A DNA stretch of 64,000 nucleotides from Mycolicibacterium sp. ND9-15 (GTDB taxonomy: Bacteria > Actinomycetota > Actinomycetes > Mycobacteriales > Mycobacteriaceae), in assembly GCF_035918395.1 (NCBI RefSeq), contig NZ_CP142362.1, forward strand, positions 4,253,501-4,317,500, read 5' to 3'. The stretch's first letter is position 1, and every line of letters begins with the position of its first letter. Positions 43,773 to 51,016 of this stretch are shown in pieces. The notes below the pieces were generated by a model. That model saw only the letters and a list, made by a program, of their open reading frames with translations. It was not told the DNA's origin and searched no databases. A program made the translations under genes and the position numbers.

Positions 43773-44020
43773 GCAGACCACCCTATGCGCCGCGCAGTCT
43801 CGGCGCTGCGGGCCGCCGACTGTGGCGCGACGCCCTCAAGCGCTACGACGAGTGGACGCCCGGTGAGCGCATCATCCTGATCGAAGCGGCGCGCACCGCG
43901 GACCTGTGCGAACGTCTCGGCGCCGCGTCGGCGCGCGACAACTGCCCGCGCTCCACGCTGGTCGAACTGCGCCAGCAACGGTTGGCGCTGGCGAAGCTCA
44001 TCGCCGAACTAGGAATTTGA
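43769..44020 (+). CDS. Phage terminase small subunit-like protein
   Basis: The 83-residue helical protein reads PRSLGAAGRRLWRDALKRYDEWTPGERIILIEAARTADLCERL, ending VELRQQRLALAKLIAELGI. This matches the short actinophage/prophage TerS-like family (G-x-x-G-RxLW...LxEAxRTxD...RQQRLxLxRLxxxL). TerS recognises the DNA to be packaged and recruits the large terminase, which this element does not encode. Satellites use their own TerS to redirect a helper's packaging motor. Confidence 0.75.
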   Translation: MSRPPYAPRSLGAAGRRLWRDALKRYDEWTPGERIILIEAARTADLCERLGAASARDNCPRSTLVELRQQRLALAKLIAELGI

Positions 44021-44026
44021 GCCGGT

Positions 44027-44254
44027 ATGCTTGGAACCGTCCGCCGTTGCGGGCTGTGGGTTCGACCGCCGTTGCGGTCATCCACTTTTCGAGGGGTTTC
44101 GGGCCGTTGTCCGCATATCCTTCGGGGCCGACGCCAGATTCGCGCGCCCCAGGCCGCCGGGCCTTTTGTCCCTTTCATCCCTTCGGTTGTTGCGGTGCGC
44201 GCGCTGGCGTCGCGCCGTCGCCGAATTTCCCCACGAAAGTTGGAACTGATATGA
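44027..44254 (+). CDS. Doubtful 75-aa ORF leading into the capsid gene
   Basis: The frame starts six bases after the terminase stop and ends ATGA-coupled to the capsid gene. The product is Arg/Pro-rich (MLGTVRRCGLWVRPPLRSSTF) with no family resemblance and no ribosome site. It may be a leader for the capsid gene or simply untranslated spacer. Confidence 0.25.
   Translation: MLGTVRRCGLWVRPPLRSSTFRGVSGRCPHILRGRRQIRAPQAAGPFVPFIPSVVAVRALASRRRRISPRKLELI
44041..44077. repeat. Direct repeat CCGCCGTTGCGG before the capsid gene
   Basis: Two exact 12-base copies at 44041-44052 and 44066-44077, 25 bases apart. They lie in the gap between the terminase small subunit and capsid genes and could be protein-binding sites. 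Confidence 0.45.
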
Positions 44255-45351
44255 GCACACGAACCGATGTTGACGCGCTCGTAGAGCTGTCCCGCGAGGA
44301 ACGCGAGGCGCGTCTGCGAGCCGCCGCCGAGCGTGTCGAGACGCGCGCGAATCGCTGCGTTGCCGAGGGCCGCGACCTCACGCCGCGCGAAGATCAACTC
44401 ATACGCGACGACCGCGCCGAGCTCGAAGCGCTGATGGCGGCGAACGCGATTGCCGAGCACTCCGAGCGGATGCGATCAGCGGTCGCCACAGCCGTCGAGA
44501 CCCGCGGCTCGCGGCCCGAGGACAGCGGTCAGCTCGCCGAGTTCGCGCAAGCGTTGACCCGCGGCGTGCCCGCGCGTGTGCAGATCGAATGCCGCTCGAT
44601 CACGTCGGCCAACGCCGGGGCGCGCGGCGCGGTCGCCGTCGAACAGTTGGGCCGGCCGCAGTGGCTCTGGCAGGCCGCGGGCATCCCGTTCACTCCCGCG
44701 GACAGTCTGACTGTCTCCGGGCCGCTGTACGACGCGCTGGTGGCGCAGACGGCCACCGACGAGGGCGGCACAAAGCCCGCGATGGGCGATCCGGCGCTGG
44801 CGTCGGCGACGCTTAAGGCGTTCGCGGTGACGTCGGTCGTCTCCGATCAAGTCATCCGATTCGGTGTCGGCGCTGCGGCGGTGTCCGAGCGGCTCGCCGC
44901 CGAAAGCGTTTTCAGCGTCAACGCGGCGATAGCCGACGCGCTGGAAACCGCCGCGGGCACACCTGTCACCTACGCCACGAGCGCCAGCCATATGGCCGAC
45001 GCGGGCATCGCGAAGGTGTGGGCGCAGACCGGCGCCAAACCGACCGCGCTGGTGATCAACAGCGCCGACTATCCGCTGTTGGCCGATAAGGCCGCGGTCG
45101 GCCCCGGTGACACGGTAGGGGCGCCGGTCGTGGCGTTCAACGGCACGACGCTGCTGGTCAACGATGCGATCACCGCGGGCATCGGTGTCGTGGTCAACGG
45201 CGCGGCGTTCAGCGCGCACGGCACCGACGTGCTGCTGGCATCGCTGCCCGACCTCGACAACAACACGGTGAAGCTGCGGGCCGAAACGTATTTCGCGCTG
45301 TTGCAGCACGACGCCGGGGCCATCGTCGCGGTTGATTTGGTGACGCCGTAG
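44251..45351 (+). CDS. HK97-fold major capsid-like protein
   Basis: The 366-residue protein has an N-terminal charged helical segment (residues ~5-75, LSREEREARLRAAAERVETRANRCVAEGRDLTPREDQL), the usual scaffold-like delta domain of HK97 capsids. A beta-rich shell domain follows (WQAAGIPFTPADSLTVSGPLYD; TKPAMGDPALASATLKAFAVTSVVSDQVI). The end, TVKLRAETYFALLQHDAGAIVAVDL, is typical. phiRv1 encodes a comparable capsid gene with a protease beside it; no protease is present here. It may form or resize the particle that packages the element. Confidence 0.8.
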   Translation: MSTRTDVDALVELSREEREARLRAAAERVETRANRCVAEGRDLTPREDQLIRDDRAELEALMAANAIAEHSERMRSAVATAVETRGSRPEDSGQLAEFAQALTRGVPARVQIECRSITSANAGARGAVAVEQLGRPQWLWQAAGIPFTPADSLTVSGPLYDALVAQTATDEGGTKPAMGDPALASATLKAFAVTSVVSDQVIRFGVGAAAVSERLAAESVFSVNAAIADALETAAGTPVTYATSASHMADAGIAKVWAQTGAKPTALVINSADYPLLADKAAVGPGDTVGAPVVAFNGTTLLVNDAITAGIGVVVNGAAFSAHGTDVLLASLPDLDNNTVKLRAETYFALLQHDAGAIVAVDLVTP

Positions 45352-45355
45352 ACCA

Positions 45356-45403
45356 CCCGGCGCGCCGTGGGGTTTTAGTGGATTCCCCCCACGGCGCGCC
45401 GGG
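45356..45403. terminator. Strong bidirectional hairpin terminator after the capsid gene
   Basis: CCCGGCGCGCCGTGGGG (45356-45372) is perfectly complementary to 45387-45403, a 17-bp stem with a 14-base loop containing TTTT. It separates the convergent capsid and 45461 genes. Confidence 0.8.
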
Positions 45404-45460
45404 CACAAACGGCGCATGCCGTTGGCGTGTCTCGCGTGTCGGGTGGGCGACGCGGGTTCG

Positions 45461-45799
45461 TCACCGGATGTCGTCGGAATCTCCGGTTTCGTTGCTCAAC
45501 TGCCGAAGGCAGGCGGCGACGATGCCCGCAAATTCGCCGCGTGCATCGGCGGTCGCCGCGATGTGTTTCGCCGCTATCTCGTCGTTGCCCATCGCGTTCG
45601 CGGCTACCAGCGCGAGCACGACGGCGGCCTGCCCTATGTCGCCCGATGCCTCAAGGCTGCGAACGTCGGCAGCCATCGCGTCAATGGCTGCCTCGCGGTC
45701 GTCGGTCAACGCGCAGGCGTGCGCGATCATCTGCCATGCTGCCGCGGCGACCGGGTATCCCTGCACTTCCGCGTGCAGGTCGTCATTCTGTTCAGACAT
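45461..45799 (-). CDS. Uncharacterised helical protein next to attR, 112 aa
   Basis: ATG 45799 has a strong site, GGAAAGG, six bases upstream, making this start clear over the in-frame ATG at 45814. The protein is Ala-rich and helical (MSEQNDDLHAEVQGYPVAAAAWQMIAHACALTDDREAAIDAMAADVRSLE), suggesting repeated helix pairs, with an acidic C-terminus. No family is recognised. It is the only element gene in reverse orientation and lies at the right end. Regulator, immunity function or directionality factor are possible. Confidence 0.6.
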   Translation of the reverse strand: MSEQNDDLHAEVQGYPVAAAAWQMIAHACALTDDREAAIDAMAADVRSLEASGDIGQAAVVLALVAANAMGNDEIAAKHIAATADARGEFAGIVAACLRQLSNETGDSDDIR

Positions 45800-45828
45800 T
45801 CTGGACCTTTCCATGCATTCGTCACACC

Positions 45829-45841
45829 TTGACGCATCTGA
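45829..45841. repeat. Right attachment core (attR)
   Basis: TTGACGCATCTGA, identical to 38385-38397. To its left, 45811-45828 is the P arm, CCATGCATTCGTCACACC. The comEC frame resumes to its right. Confidence 0.88.
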
Positions 45842-46653
45842 CCGCGGTCTCGGGGGCGAACGTCACGATCGTGTGCGGGGCGGTGCTGTTGACGGCGGGA
45901 TTGATCGGCCCGCGGGCGGCGGTCGGCCTCGCAGCGGTCGCGTTGCTGGCCTTCGTGGTGGTCGTGCAGCCGTCGGCGAGCGTGCTGCGCGCCGCGGTGA
46001 TGGGGGCGATCGCGCTGTTGGCGGTGTTGTCGCACCGGCGTCGGCAGGCCATCCCGGCGTTGTCGGCCAGCGTGCTGCTGCTGCTGACCGCCTCCCCGGA
46101 GTTGGCCGTCGACATCGGCTTCGCGCTGTCGGTGTCGGCGACTGCGGCTCTCGTCGTGCTCGCCCCTGCGTGGTCGCGGCGGCTCGTCGACCGCGGCTGG
46201 CCCAAGCCGGCCGCCGACGCGCTCAGCGTGGCCACCGCCGCACAACTGGTCACCGCGCCGCTGGTCGCCGGGATGGCGGGAACGCTCAGCGTGGTTTCGG
46301 TCGTCGCCAATGTCGCGGTGGCGCCGGTGATCCCGCCGATCACCGTCGTCGGTACCGCCGCGGCCGCGTTGTGCCGGATCTGGCCCGCCGGCGCCGACCT
46401 GCTGATCCGCTTCACCGGACCGGAACTGTGGTGGCTCCTGAACATGGCCCGCTGGTCGGCGGCCGTCCCCGGGGCGTCGGTGCCGGTGCCGTCGGGGCTG
46501 CCGGGGCTGATCCTGATCGCCGCCGGCGGCATCGTGGCGGTGGCCGCCTGGCGGTGGCGCTGGGTCCGGGTCGGCGTGGGTGCCGCCGCGGTGTGCCTGC
46601 TGGCGTGGACGGTGTCGGGCCTGTCGGGTGGTCGTGACACGATCGTGGGGTGA
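45842..46653 (+). pseudogene. comEC: comEC, 3' half (separated from its start by the element)
   Basis: In the comEC frame this segment encodes 270 residues beginning TAVSGANVTIVCGAVLLTAGLIGP, followed by about eight membrane segments. These form the channel through which single-stranded DNA enters during competence. There is no good start codon at the junction, so no functional ComEC should be made while the element is integrated. The stop overlaps holA by GTGA. Confidence 0.9.
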
Positions 46654-47609
46654 GCGAGGCAGCGCGGTTGCATCTGGTGCTCGGCGACGAGGAGCTGCTG
46701 GTCGAGCGCGCGGTGGCAACAGTGCTGCGGGAGGCGCGCAAGCAGGCCGGCGTCCATGACGTACCGGTCGATCGCCTGCGCGCGGGGGAGGTCAGCACCA
46801 GCGAGCTCGCCGAGCTTCTGAGCCCGTCGTTGTTCGCCGACGAACGAGTCGTGGTGTTGGAGTCGGCGGCCGAGGCGGGCAAGGACGCGGTCGCGCTGAT
46901 CGCCGACGCCGCGGCGGACTTGCCGCCGGGCACCATGCTCGTCGTCGTGCACTCCGGCGGCGGGCGTGCCAAGGCGCTCGCAGATCAGCTTACGAAACTC
47001 GGCGCGCACGTGCATCCCTGCGCGCGTATCACCAAGGCTGCCGAGCGCGCCGACTTCGTCCGGCGCGAGTTTCGTGCGCTGAAGGTGAAGGCCGGCGACG
47101 ACACTGTAAGCGCCGTGCTCGACGCGATCGGCTCGGACATTCGGGAACTGGCGGCGGCGTGTTCGCAGTTGGTCACCGACACCGGAGGCATCGTCGACGC
47201 GGCGGCAGTGCGTCGCTACCACTCGGGCAAGGCCGAGGTGAAGGGGTTCGACGTCGCCGACAAGGCGGTCGTCGGCGACGTCGCGGGAGCCGCCGAAGCC
47301 CTGCGGTGGGCGATGATGCGCGGTGAACCGCATGTCGTGCTCGCCGACGCGCTGGCCGAGGCGGTGCACACCATCGCGCGGGTGCGGCCGCTGTCGGGTG
47401 ACCCCTACCGGCTGGCGTCAGAGCTGGGGATGCCGCCATGGCGGGTGCAGAAGGCGCAGAAACAGGCGCGGCGGTGGTCGAACACCTCGGTCGCCGAGGC
47501 GATGCGCTTGGTGGCCGCGCTCAATGCGGACGTCAAGGGCGCCGCGGCCGACGCGGACTACGCGCTGGAGGCGACGGTCAGGAGGGTCGCCGAGCTCATA
47601 GCAGATTGA
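46650..47609 (+). CDS. holA: DNA polymerase III delta subunit
   Basis: The 319-residue clamp-loader subunit opens the beta clamp. It reads LHLVLGDEELLVERAVATVL at the N-terminus, then AAEAGKDAVALIADAAADLPPGTMLVVVHSGGGRAKAL. The C-terminal helical collar contains MPPWRVQKAQKQARRWS. GTG 46650 overlaps the comEC stop. Expression probably depended on the comEA-comEC operon, so the inserted element may affect it unless a promoter lies inside. Confidence 0.9.
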   Translation: MSEAARLHLVLGDEELLVERAVATVLREARKQAGVHDVPVDRLRAGEVSTSELAELLSPSLFADERVVVLESAAEAGKDAVALIADAAADLPPGTMLVVVHSGGGRAKALADQLTKLGAHVHPCARITKAAERADFVRREFRALKVKAGDDTVSAVLDAIGSDIRELAAACSQLVTDTGGIVDAAAVRRYHSGKAEVKGFDVADKAVVGDVAGAAEALRWAMMRGEPHVVLADALAEAVHTIARVRPLSGDPYRLASELGMPPWRVQKAQKQARRWSNTSVAEAMRLVAALNADVKGAAADADYALEATVRRVAELIAD

Positions 47610-47621
47610 GCGGGCGGACTA

Positions 47622-47657
47622 TCAGAGCTTGTTGAACGCTCAGAGCTTGTTGAACGA
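47622..47657. repeat. Tandem duplication at the rpsT 3' end
   Basis: An 18-base unit, TCAGAGCTTGTTGAACG plus one base, is present twice in tandem (47622-47639 and 47640-47657), identical at 17 positions. The right copy encodes the last codons and stop of rpsT; the left copy repeats them in the intergenic space. Confidence 0.85.
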
Positions 47658-47900
47658 CGAGGCCAGCGCAGATTTGCGGTTGGCGGCCTGGTTTCTGTGG
47701 ATGACGCCCTTGCTGGCGGCCTTGTCCAATTGGCGGCTGGTCGACGTCAGCAGCTCGCGGGCCTTGTCCTTGTCGCCGGCCTCGACGGCCTGCCGGAATC
47801 CGCGGACCGCCGTGTGAAGCGACGACTTGACCGACTTGTTGCGCAGCCTGCGGCGCTCGTTGGTCTTGATCCGCTTTTCCTGCGACTTGATGTTGGCCAC
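47640..47900 (-). CDS. rpsT: Small ribosomal subunit protein bS20
   Basis: The 86-residue basic protein reads VANIKSQEKRIKTNERRRLRNKSVKSSLHTAVR and ends KSALASSFNKL, the S20 pattern. It binds 16S rRNA. GTG 47900 has GAAGGA upstream. It is convergent with holA, as in M. tuberculosis. Confidence 0.96.
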   Translation of the reverse strand: MANIKSQEKRIKTNERRRLRNKSVKSSLHTAVRGFRQAVEAGDKDKARELLTSTSRQLDKAASKGVIHRNQAANRKSALASSFNKL

Positions 47901-48048
47901 GCGTGTAGTCCTTCGTAAATCCGGTAGGGGTTTCCCAAAGTCTGGTAGGCGCCCGACAGGCGGGCAGCGAGTGTTCAGGCTACCAGCGGAGAGGGTAAAT
48001 GCCCAAAGTGAGCCTGCTGGCCTGCCGAAATGTCCGAAGTGTTGCAGC

Positions 48049-48912
48049 ATGGCACGGGTGACCCTGCGAACCCCGCCGACCCAGTCCGCGCGACTGGCGC
48101 GGGGTGCCGGTAAGCAGGCCAAGCGCTATGAAGGTGTCTTCGCCGGCTACAACCACGTCGGAAGCGCGTTCGACGAGACGTTCGACCCGCAGGGCAACGT
48201 CCGGGGCCCCTACAAAGGCATCTACGCCGAGCTCGCCCCGTCGGACACCTCCGAGCTGGAGGGGCGTGCCGAGGCGCTCGGGCGCGCCTTCATCAACCAG
48301 GGCATCACGTTCTCGCTGTCCGGCCAGGAACGGCCCTTCCCCCTCGACCTGGTGCCGCGCCTGATCTCCGCGGCGGAATGGACGCGCCTGGAACGCGGCA
48401 TCATCCAGCGGGTCAAGGCGCTCGAGCTCTACCTCGACGACATCTACGGCGAACAGGAGATCCTGCGTGACGGCGTCATTCCACGCCGACTGATCACATC
48501 CTGTGAACACTTCCACCGTGAGGCCGCTGGGCATCGTCCCGCCCAACGGAGTGCGGATCACGTCGCGGGCATCGACCTCATCCGGGACGCCAAGGGCGAC
48601 TTTCGGGTGCTCGAGGACAACCTGCGCTCGCCGTCCGGGGTGTCGTATGTGATGGAGAACCGCCGAACCATGGCGCGCGTGTTTCCTAACCTGTTCGCCA
48701 CCCATCGGGTGCGTGCCGTCGGTGACTACTCCTCGCATCTGCTGCGCGCCCTGCGCAACGCCGCCGCCAACAACGTCGCCCCGATCAACGAGCAGTACGT
48801 CAGCGTCGGTGTCGGTCGCGACTACTCCGATGTGAGCCCGCTGAAAGGGATCTACTCCGGCGAAGGGTCGACGGACCTCGACGTTGTCGTCGAGATCACC
48901 CGGCTGGCCTGA
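48049..48912 (+). pseudogene. Deletion chimera: circularly permuted ATP-grasp N-terminus fused to transglutaminase-like C-terminus
   Basis: The 287-residue frame matches the N-terminal ~240 residues of the Rv2411c-type circularly permuted ATP-grasp protein (YKGIYAELAPSDTSELEGRAEALGRAFI; DNLRSPSGVSYVMENRRTMARVFPNLF). After LRALRNAAANN it switches to NEQYVSVGVGRDYSDVSPLKGIYSGEG...VEITRLA, the tail of the transglutaminase-like protein (Rv2409c type). The alpha-E gene normally between them is missing. Within the ATP-grasp part, residues GHRPAQRSADHV arise from an extra G near 48530 and a missing C near 48559. The product is unlikely to work. Confidence 0.75.
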
Positions 48913-48926
48913 GCGCGTGGGTACGG

Positions 48927-49787
48927 CTACCCGGCCGGCTTGGTACCGACACCGGGATGAACCTCGACGCGAAGCAGGTCATCGCCGAGCTCGATCTGCC
49001 GGTCGAAGTGCTTGGCGGCCAACGCGCGCCAGTTGTCCTCCTGACCGGGCGCGATCGCCGGGACGTAGTGGGTCAGGACGAGGATGCCGACGCCCGCGCG
49101 CGCCGCGGTGGCGGCGGCCTGCTCGACCGAGGAGTGGTAGTCGCAGATATCGCGGATGCGCTGCTGTGGCAGCAGTTCGACCAGGTCCTTACGAATCGCC
49201 GTATGCACGAGAGCGCCTGCGCCCGAGGCCAGCTCGTCGAGGCTTTCACACGGCACGGTGTCACCGGCCAGCACCACCGACGCGTCGGCGTGCTCGATCC
49301 TGAATCCGATCGTCGGGGCGACGGGCCGGTGGTCGGTGGGCGCCACGCTGATCGCGACGCCGTTGCTGCCCCACACGACGCCGGCGGTGACCTCCTCGAT
49401 TTGCACGGCGGGCGGGGACGTGAGGTCGTGGTGGTGCGCGATCCGGTACCGGATGTCGTGGCCGAACGCCTCGAGCGTCGCGTCGACCACCTCGGCGGTG
49501 CCCGGCGGTCCGATGATCGGCAGCGGCGCCGGGTCGGGTGAGAAGGTACTGATCCACCGGGTGATGAGCAGGTCGCCCAGATCCGCGATGTGATCGCTGT
49601 GCAGGTGCGTCAACAGCAGCGCCGACAACCCGTTGGCGGCGGCGCCCGCGGCCGTCAGGCGTTGCTGTACGCCGCGGCCGCAGTCGACCAGAAACGTCTG
49701 CCCGCCCGCGCGGACGAGCGTCGACGGGCCCGCGCGTCGCGCGTCGGGAATGGGGCTTCCAGTGCCAAGCAGCGTGACCTCGATCAT
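48927..49787 (-). CDS. RNase Z-like metallo-beta-lactamase fold hydrolase
   Basis: The 286-residue protein has MIEVTLLGTGSPIPDARRAGPSTLV and the metal site LLTHLHSDHIADLGDLL (HxHxDH, near residue 60), then VVLAGDTVP (Asp ligand) and LVLTHYVP (His). This matches tRNase Z/arylsulfatase-like hydrolases (Rv2407 position). It probably processes RNA ends, but related enzymes cleave other phosphodiesters or sulfates. It is convergent with the chimera. Confidence 0.85.
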   Translation of the reverse strand: MIEVTLLGTGSPIPDARRAGPSTLVRAGGQTFLVDCGRGVQQRLTAAGAAANGLSALLLTHLHSDHIADLGDLLITRWISTFSPDPAPLPIIGPPGTAEVVDATLEAFGHDIRYRIAHHHDLTSPPAVQIEEVTAGVVWGSNGVAISVAPTDHRPVAPTIGFRIEHADASVVLAGDTVPCESLDELASGAGALVHTAIRKDLVELLPQQRIRDICDYHSSVEQAAATAARAGVGILVLTHYVPAIAPGQEDNWRALAAKHFDRQIELGDDLLRVEVHPGVGTKPAG

Positions 49788-49905
49788 GGCCCCAGATATA
49801 CCTGACGTGGTCCCGCAAGGACGTGACCCGGTTGCAACCTCACAAACCCTTCCGCGCCGCGCGCCTTCGACTAGCCTGTGAGTTACATCACGAGCGGAGG
49901 CGAAG

Positions 49906-50334
49906 ATGCGGATCGCGGATGTATTGCGGAGCAAGGGCGCCGCGGTGGCCACGATTACCCCGGAGACCTCGGTCGCAGGGCTGCTGACCGAGCTATCGGT
50001 GCACAACATCGGCGCGGTGGTGGTGGTCTCACCCGACGGCGTGGTCGGCATCGTCTCCGAGCGCGACGTCGTGCGCGCACTGCGAACTCGGGGTGCTGAT
50101 CTGCTGCACAGTCCGGTGTCGGAGATCATGACCGCCCTTGCGGCCACCTGCGAGCCCAACGATTCGGTGGACAGCCTCAGCGCGCTGATGACGACGAACC
50201 GGGTTCGGCACATCCCGGTCATCGAGAACGGCAGGCTCGCGGGCATCGTCAGCATCGGCGACGTGGTCAAGACCCGGATGGAAGAACTCGAGACCCAACA
50301 GGAGCATTTGCAGGCCTACATCACCCGTGGCTGA
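49906..50334 (+). CDS. Two-CBS-domain protein
   Basis: The 142-residue protein consists of two CBS motifs (VHNIGAVVVVSPDGVVGIVSERDVVRAL and NRVRHIPVIENGRLAGIVSIGDVVKTRM) and a short C-terminal helix. CBS pairs bind adenine nucleotides and sense energy state. GCGGAGGCGAAG precedes the ATG. It corresponds to Rv2406c and overlaps the GNAT gene by eight bases. Confidence 0.9.
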   Translation: MRIADVLRSKGAAVATITPETSVAGLLTELSVHNIGAVVVVSPDGVVGIVSERDVVRALRTRGADLLHSPVSEIMTALAATCEPNDSVDSLSALMTTNRVRHIPVIENGRLAGIVSIGDVVKTRMEELETQQEHLQAYITRG

Positions 50335-50932
50335 CGTCTCGGTCGCGCCCGCGGTCCGGCAGCATGTGCGCGACATGTCGCAAGTGCTTGCGCGGGCGTT
50401 CTACGACGATCCGGTGATGTCCTGGATGCTGCCCGACGACGCCACGCGTGAGCGCGGCCTCAGGCGGATGTTCGCCACGATGACCCGCCAGCATTTCCTG
50501 CGCACCGAAGGAGTGGAGGTAGCCGGCGACGGACGCGTCGGAGCCGCTGCGCTGTGGGACCCGCCGGGCAAGTGGCGGCAGACGCGGCTGCAGGAACTGA
50601 GGATGATGCCGGCGTTCATTCGGGCGTTCGGAGCCCAGGTACGCCGAGGTCAATACATGGCCGATCTGATGAAGGCGCAACATCCCGAGGAGCCGCACTG
50701 GTATCTCGGGGTGATCGGGAGCGACCCGACCGTCCGCGGCACCGGATTCGGGCAGGCGCTGATGCGCTCGCGGCTGGACCGCTGCGACGCTACATACGCT
50801 CCCGCGTACCTCGAGTCGAGCAACCCGGACAACATCGGCTACTACCAGCGCTTCGGGTTCGTGGTCACCGGTGAGATCAGACTGCCCGACGGCGGCCCGA
50901 GCCTGTGGCCGATGTGGCGCGACCCGCGATAG
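50327..50932 (+). CDS. GNAT-family N-acetyltransferase
   Basis: The 201-residue protein has the acetyl-CoA motif LGVIGSDPTVRGTGFGQALMRSRLDRCD near residues 127-155 and the C-terminal NIGYYQRFGFVVTGEIRLPDGGPSLWPMWR. The acceptor substrate is unknown. GTG 50327 lies inside the CBS gene, implying co-translation. Confidence 0.85.
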   Translation: MADVSVAPAVRQHVRDMSQVLARAFYDDPVMSWMLPDDATRERGLRRMFATMTRQHFLRTEGVEVAGDGRVGAAALWDPPGKWRQTRLQELRMMPAFIRAFGAQVRRGQYMADLMKAQHPEEPHWYLGVIGSDPTVRGTGFGQALMRSRLDRCDATYAPAYLESSNPDNIGYYQRFGFVVTGEIRLPDGGPSLWPMWRDPR

Positions 50933-51016
50933 ATTTCCTCGCGAGAGACCGCGAAATGCCAAATCTGCGCGGCGTGTCGCGTACAGCCACGGTCGCTCGC
51001 GCAACGGGAAAGGGCG

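Larger units (their letters stand above)
38385..45841. mobile_element. Integrated phiRv1-like phage satellite in comEC (about 7.44 kb)
   Basis: The boundaries are a 13-bp direct repeat, TTGACGCATCTGA, at 38385-38397 and 45829-45841. Inside are a serine integrase, two tiny proteins, a primase-helicase, zinc-ribbon and WhiB-like proteins, a terminase small subunit and a capsid protein, mostly in one overlapping operon, plus one opposed gene near the right end. Large terminase, portal, protease and tail genes are absent. Gene content recalls phiRv1 of M. tuberculosis. Precise removal restores comEC. Confidence 0.9.

Noticed and set aside
43481..43978. A 165-codon minus-strand frame across the AT-richer segment and the terminase small subunit gene.
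   Set aside because: It overlaps terS fully, has no ribosome site and no domain; the plus-strand chain of overlaps is better supported.
45378..45841. Plus-strand frames running through the attR region into comEC.
   Set aside because: They are antisense to the 112-aa gene with a strong ribosome site; only the part after the attachment core is comEC.
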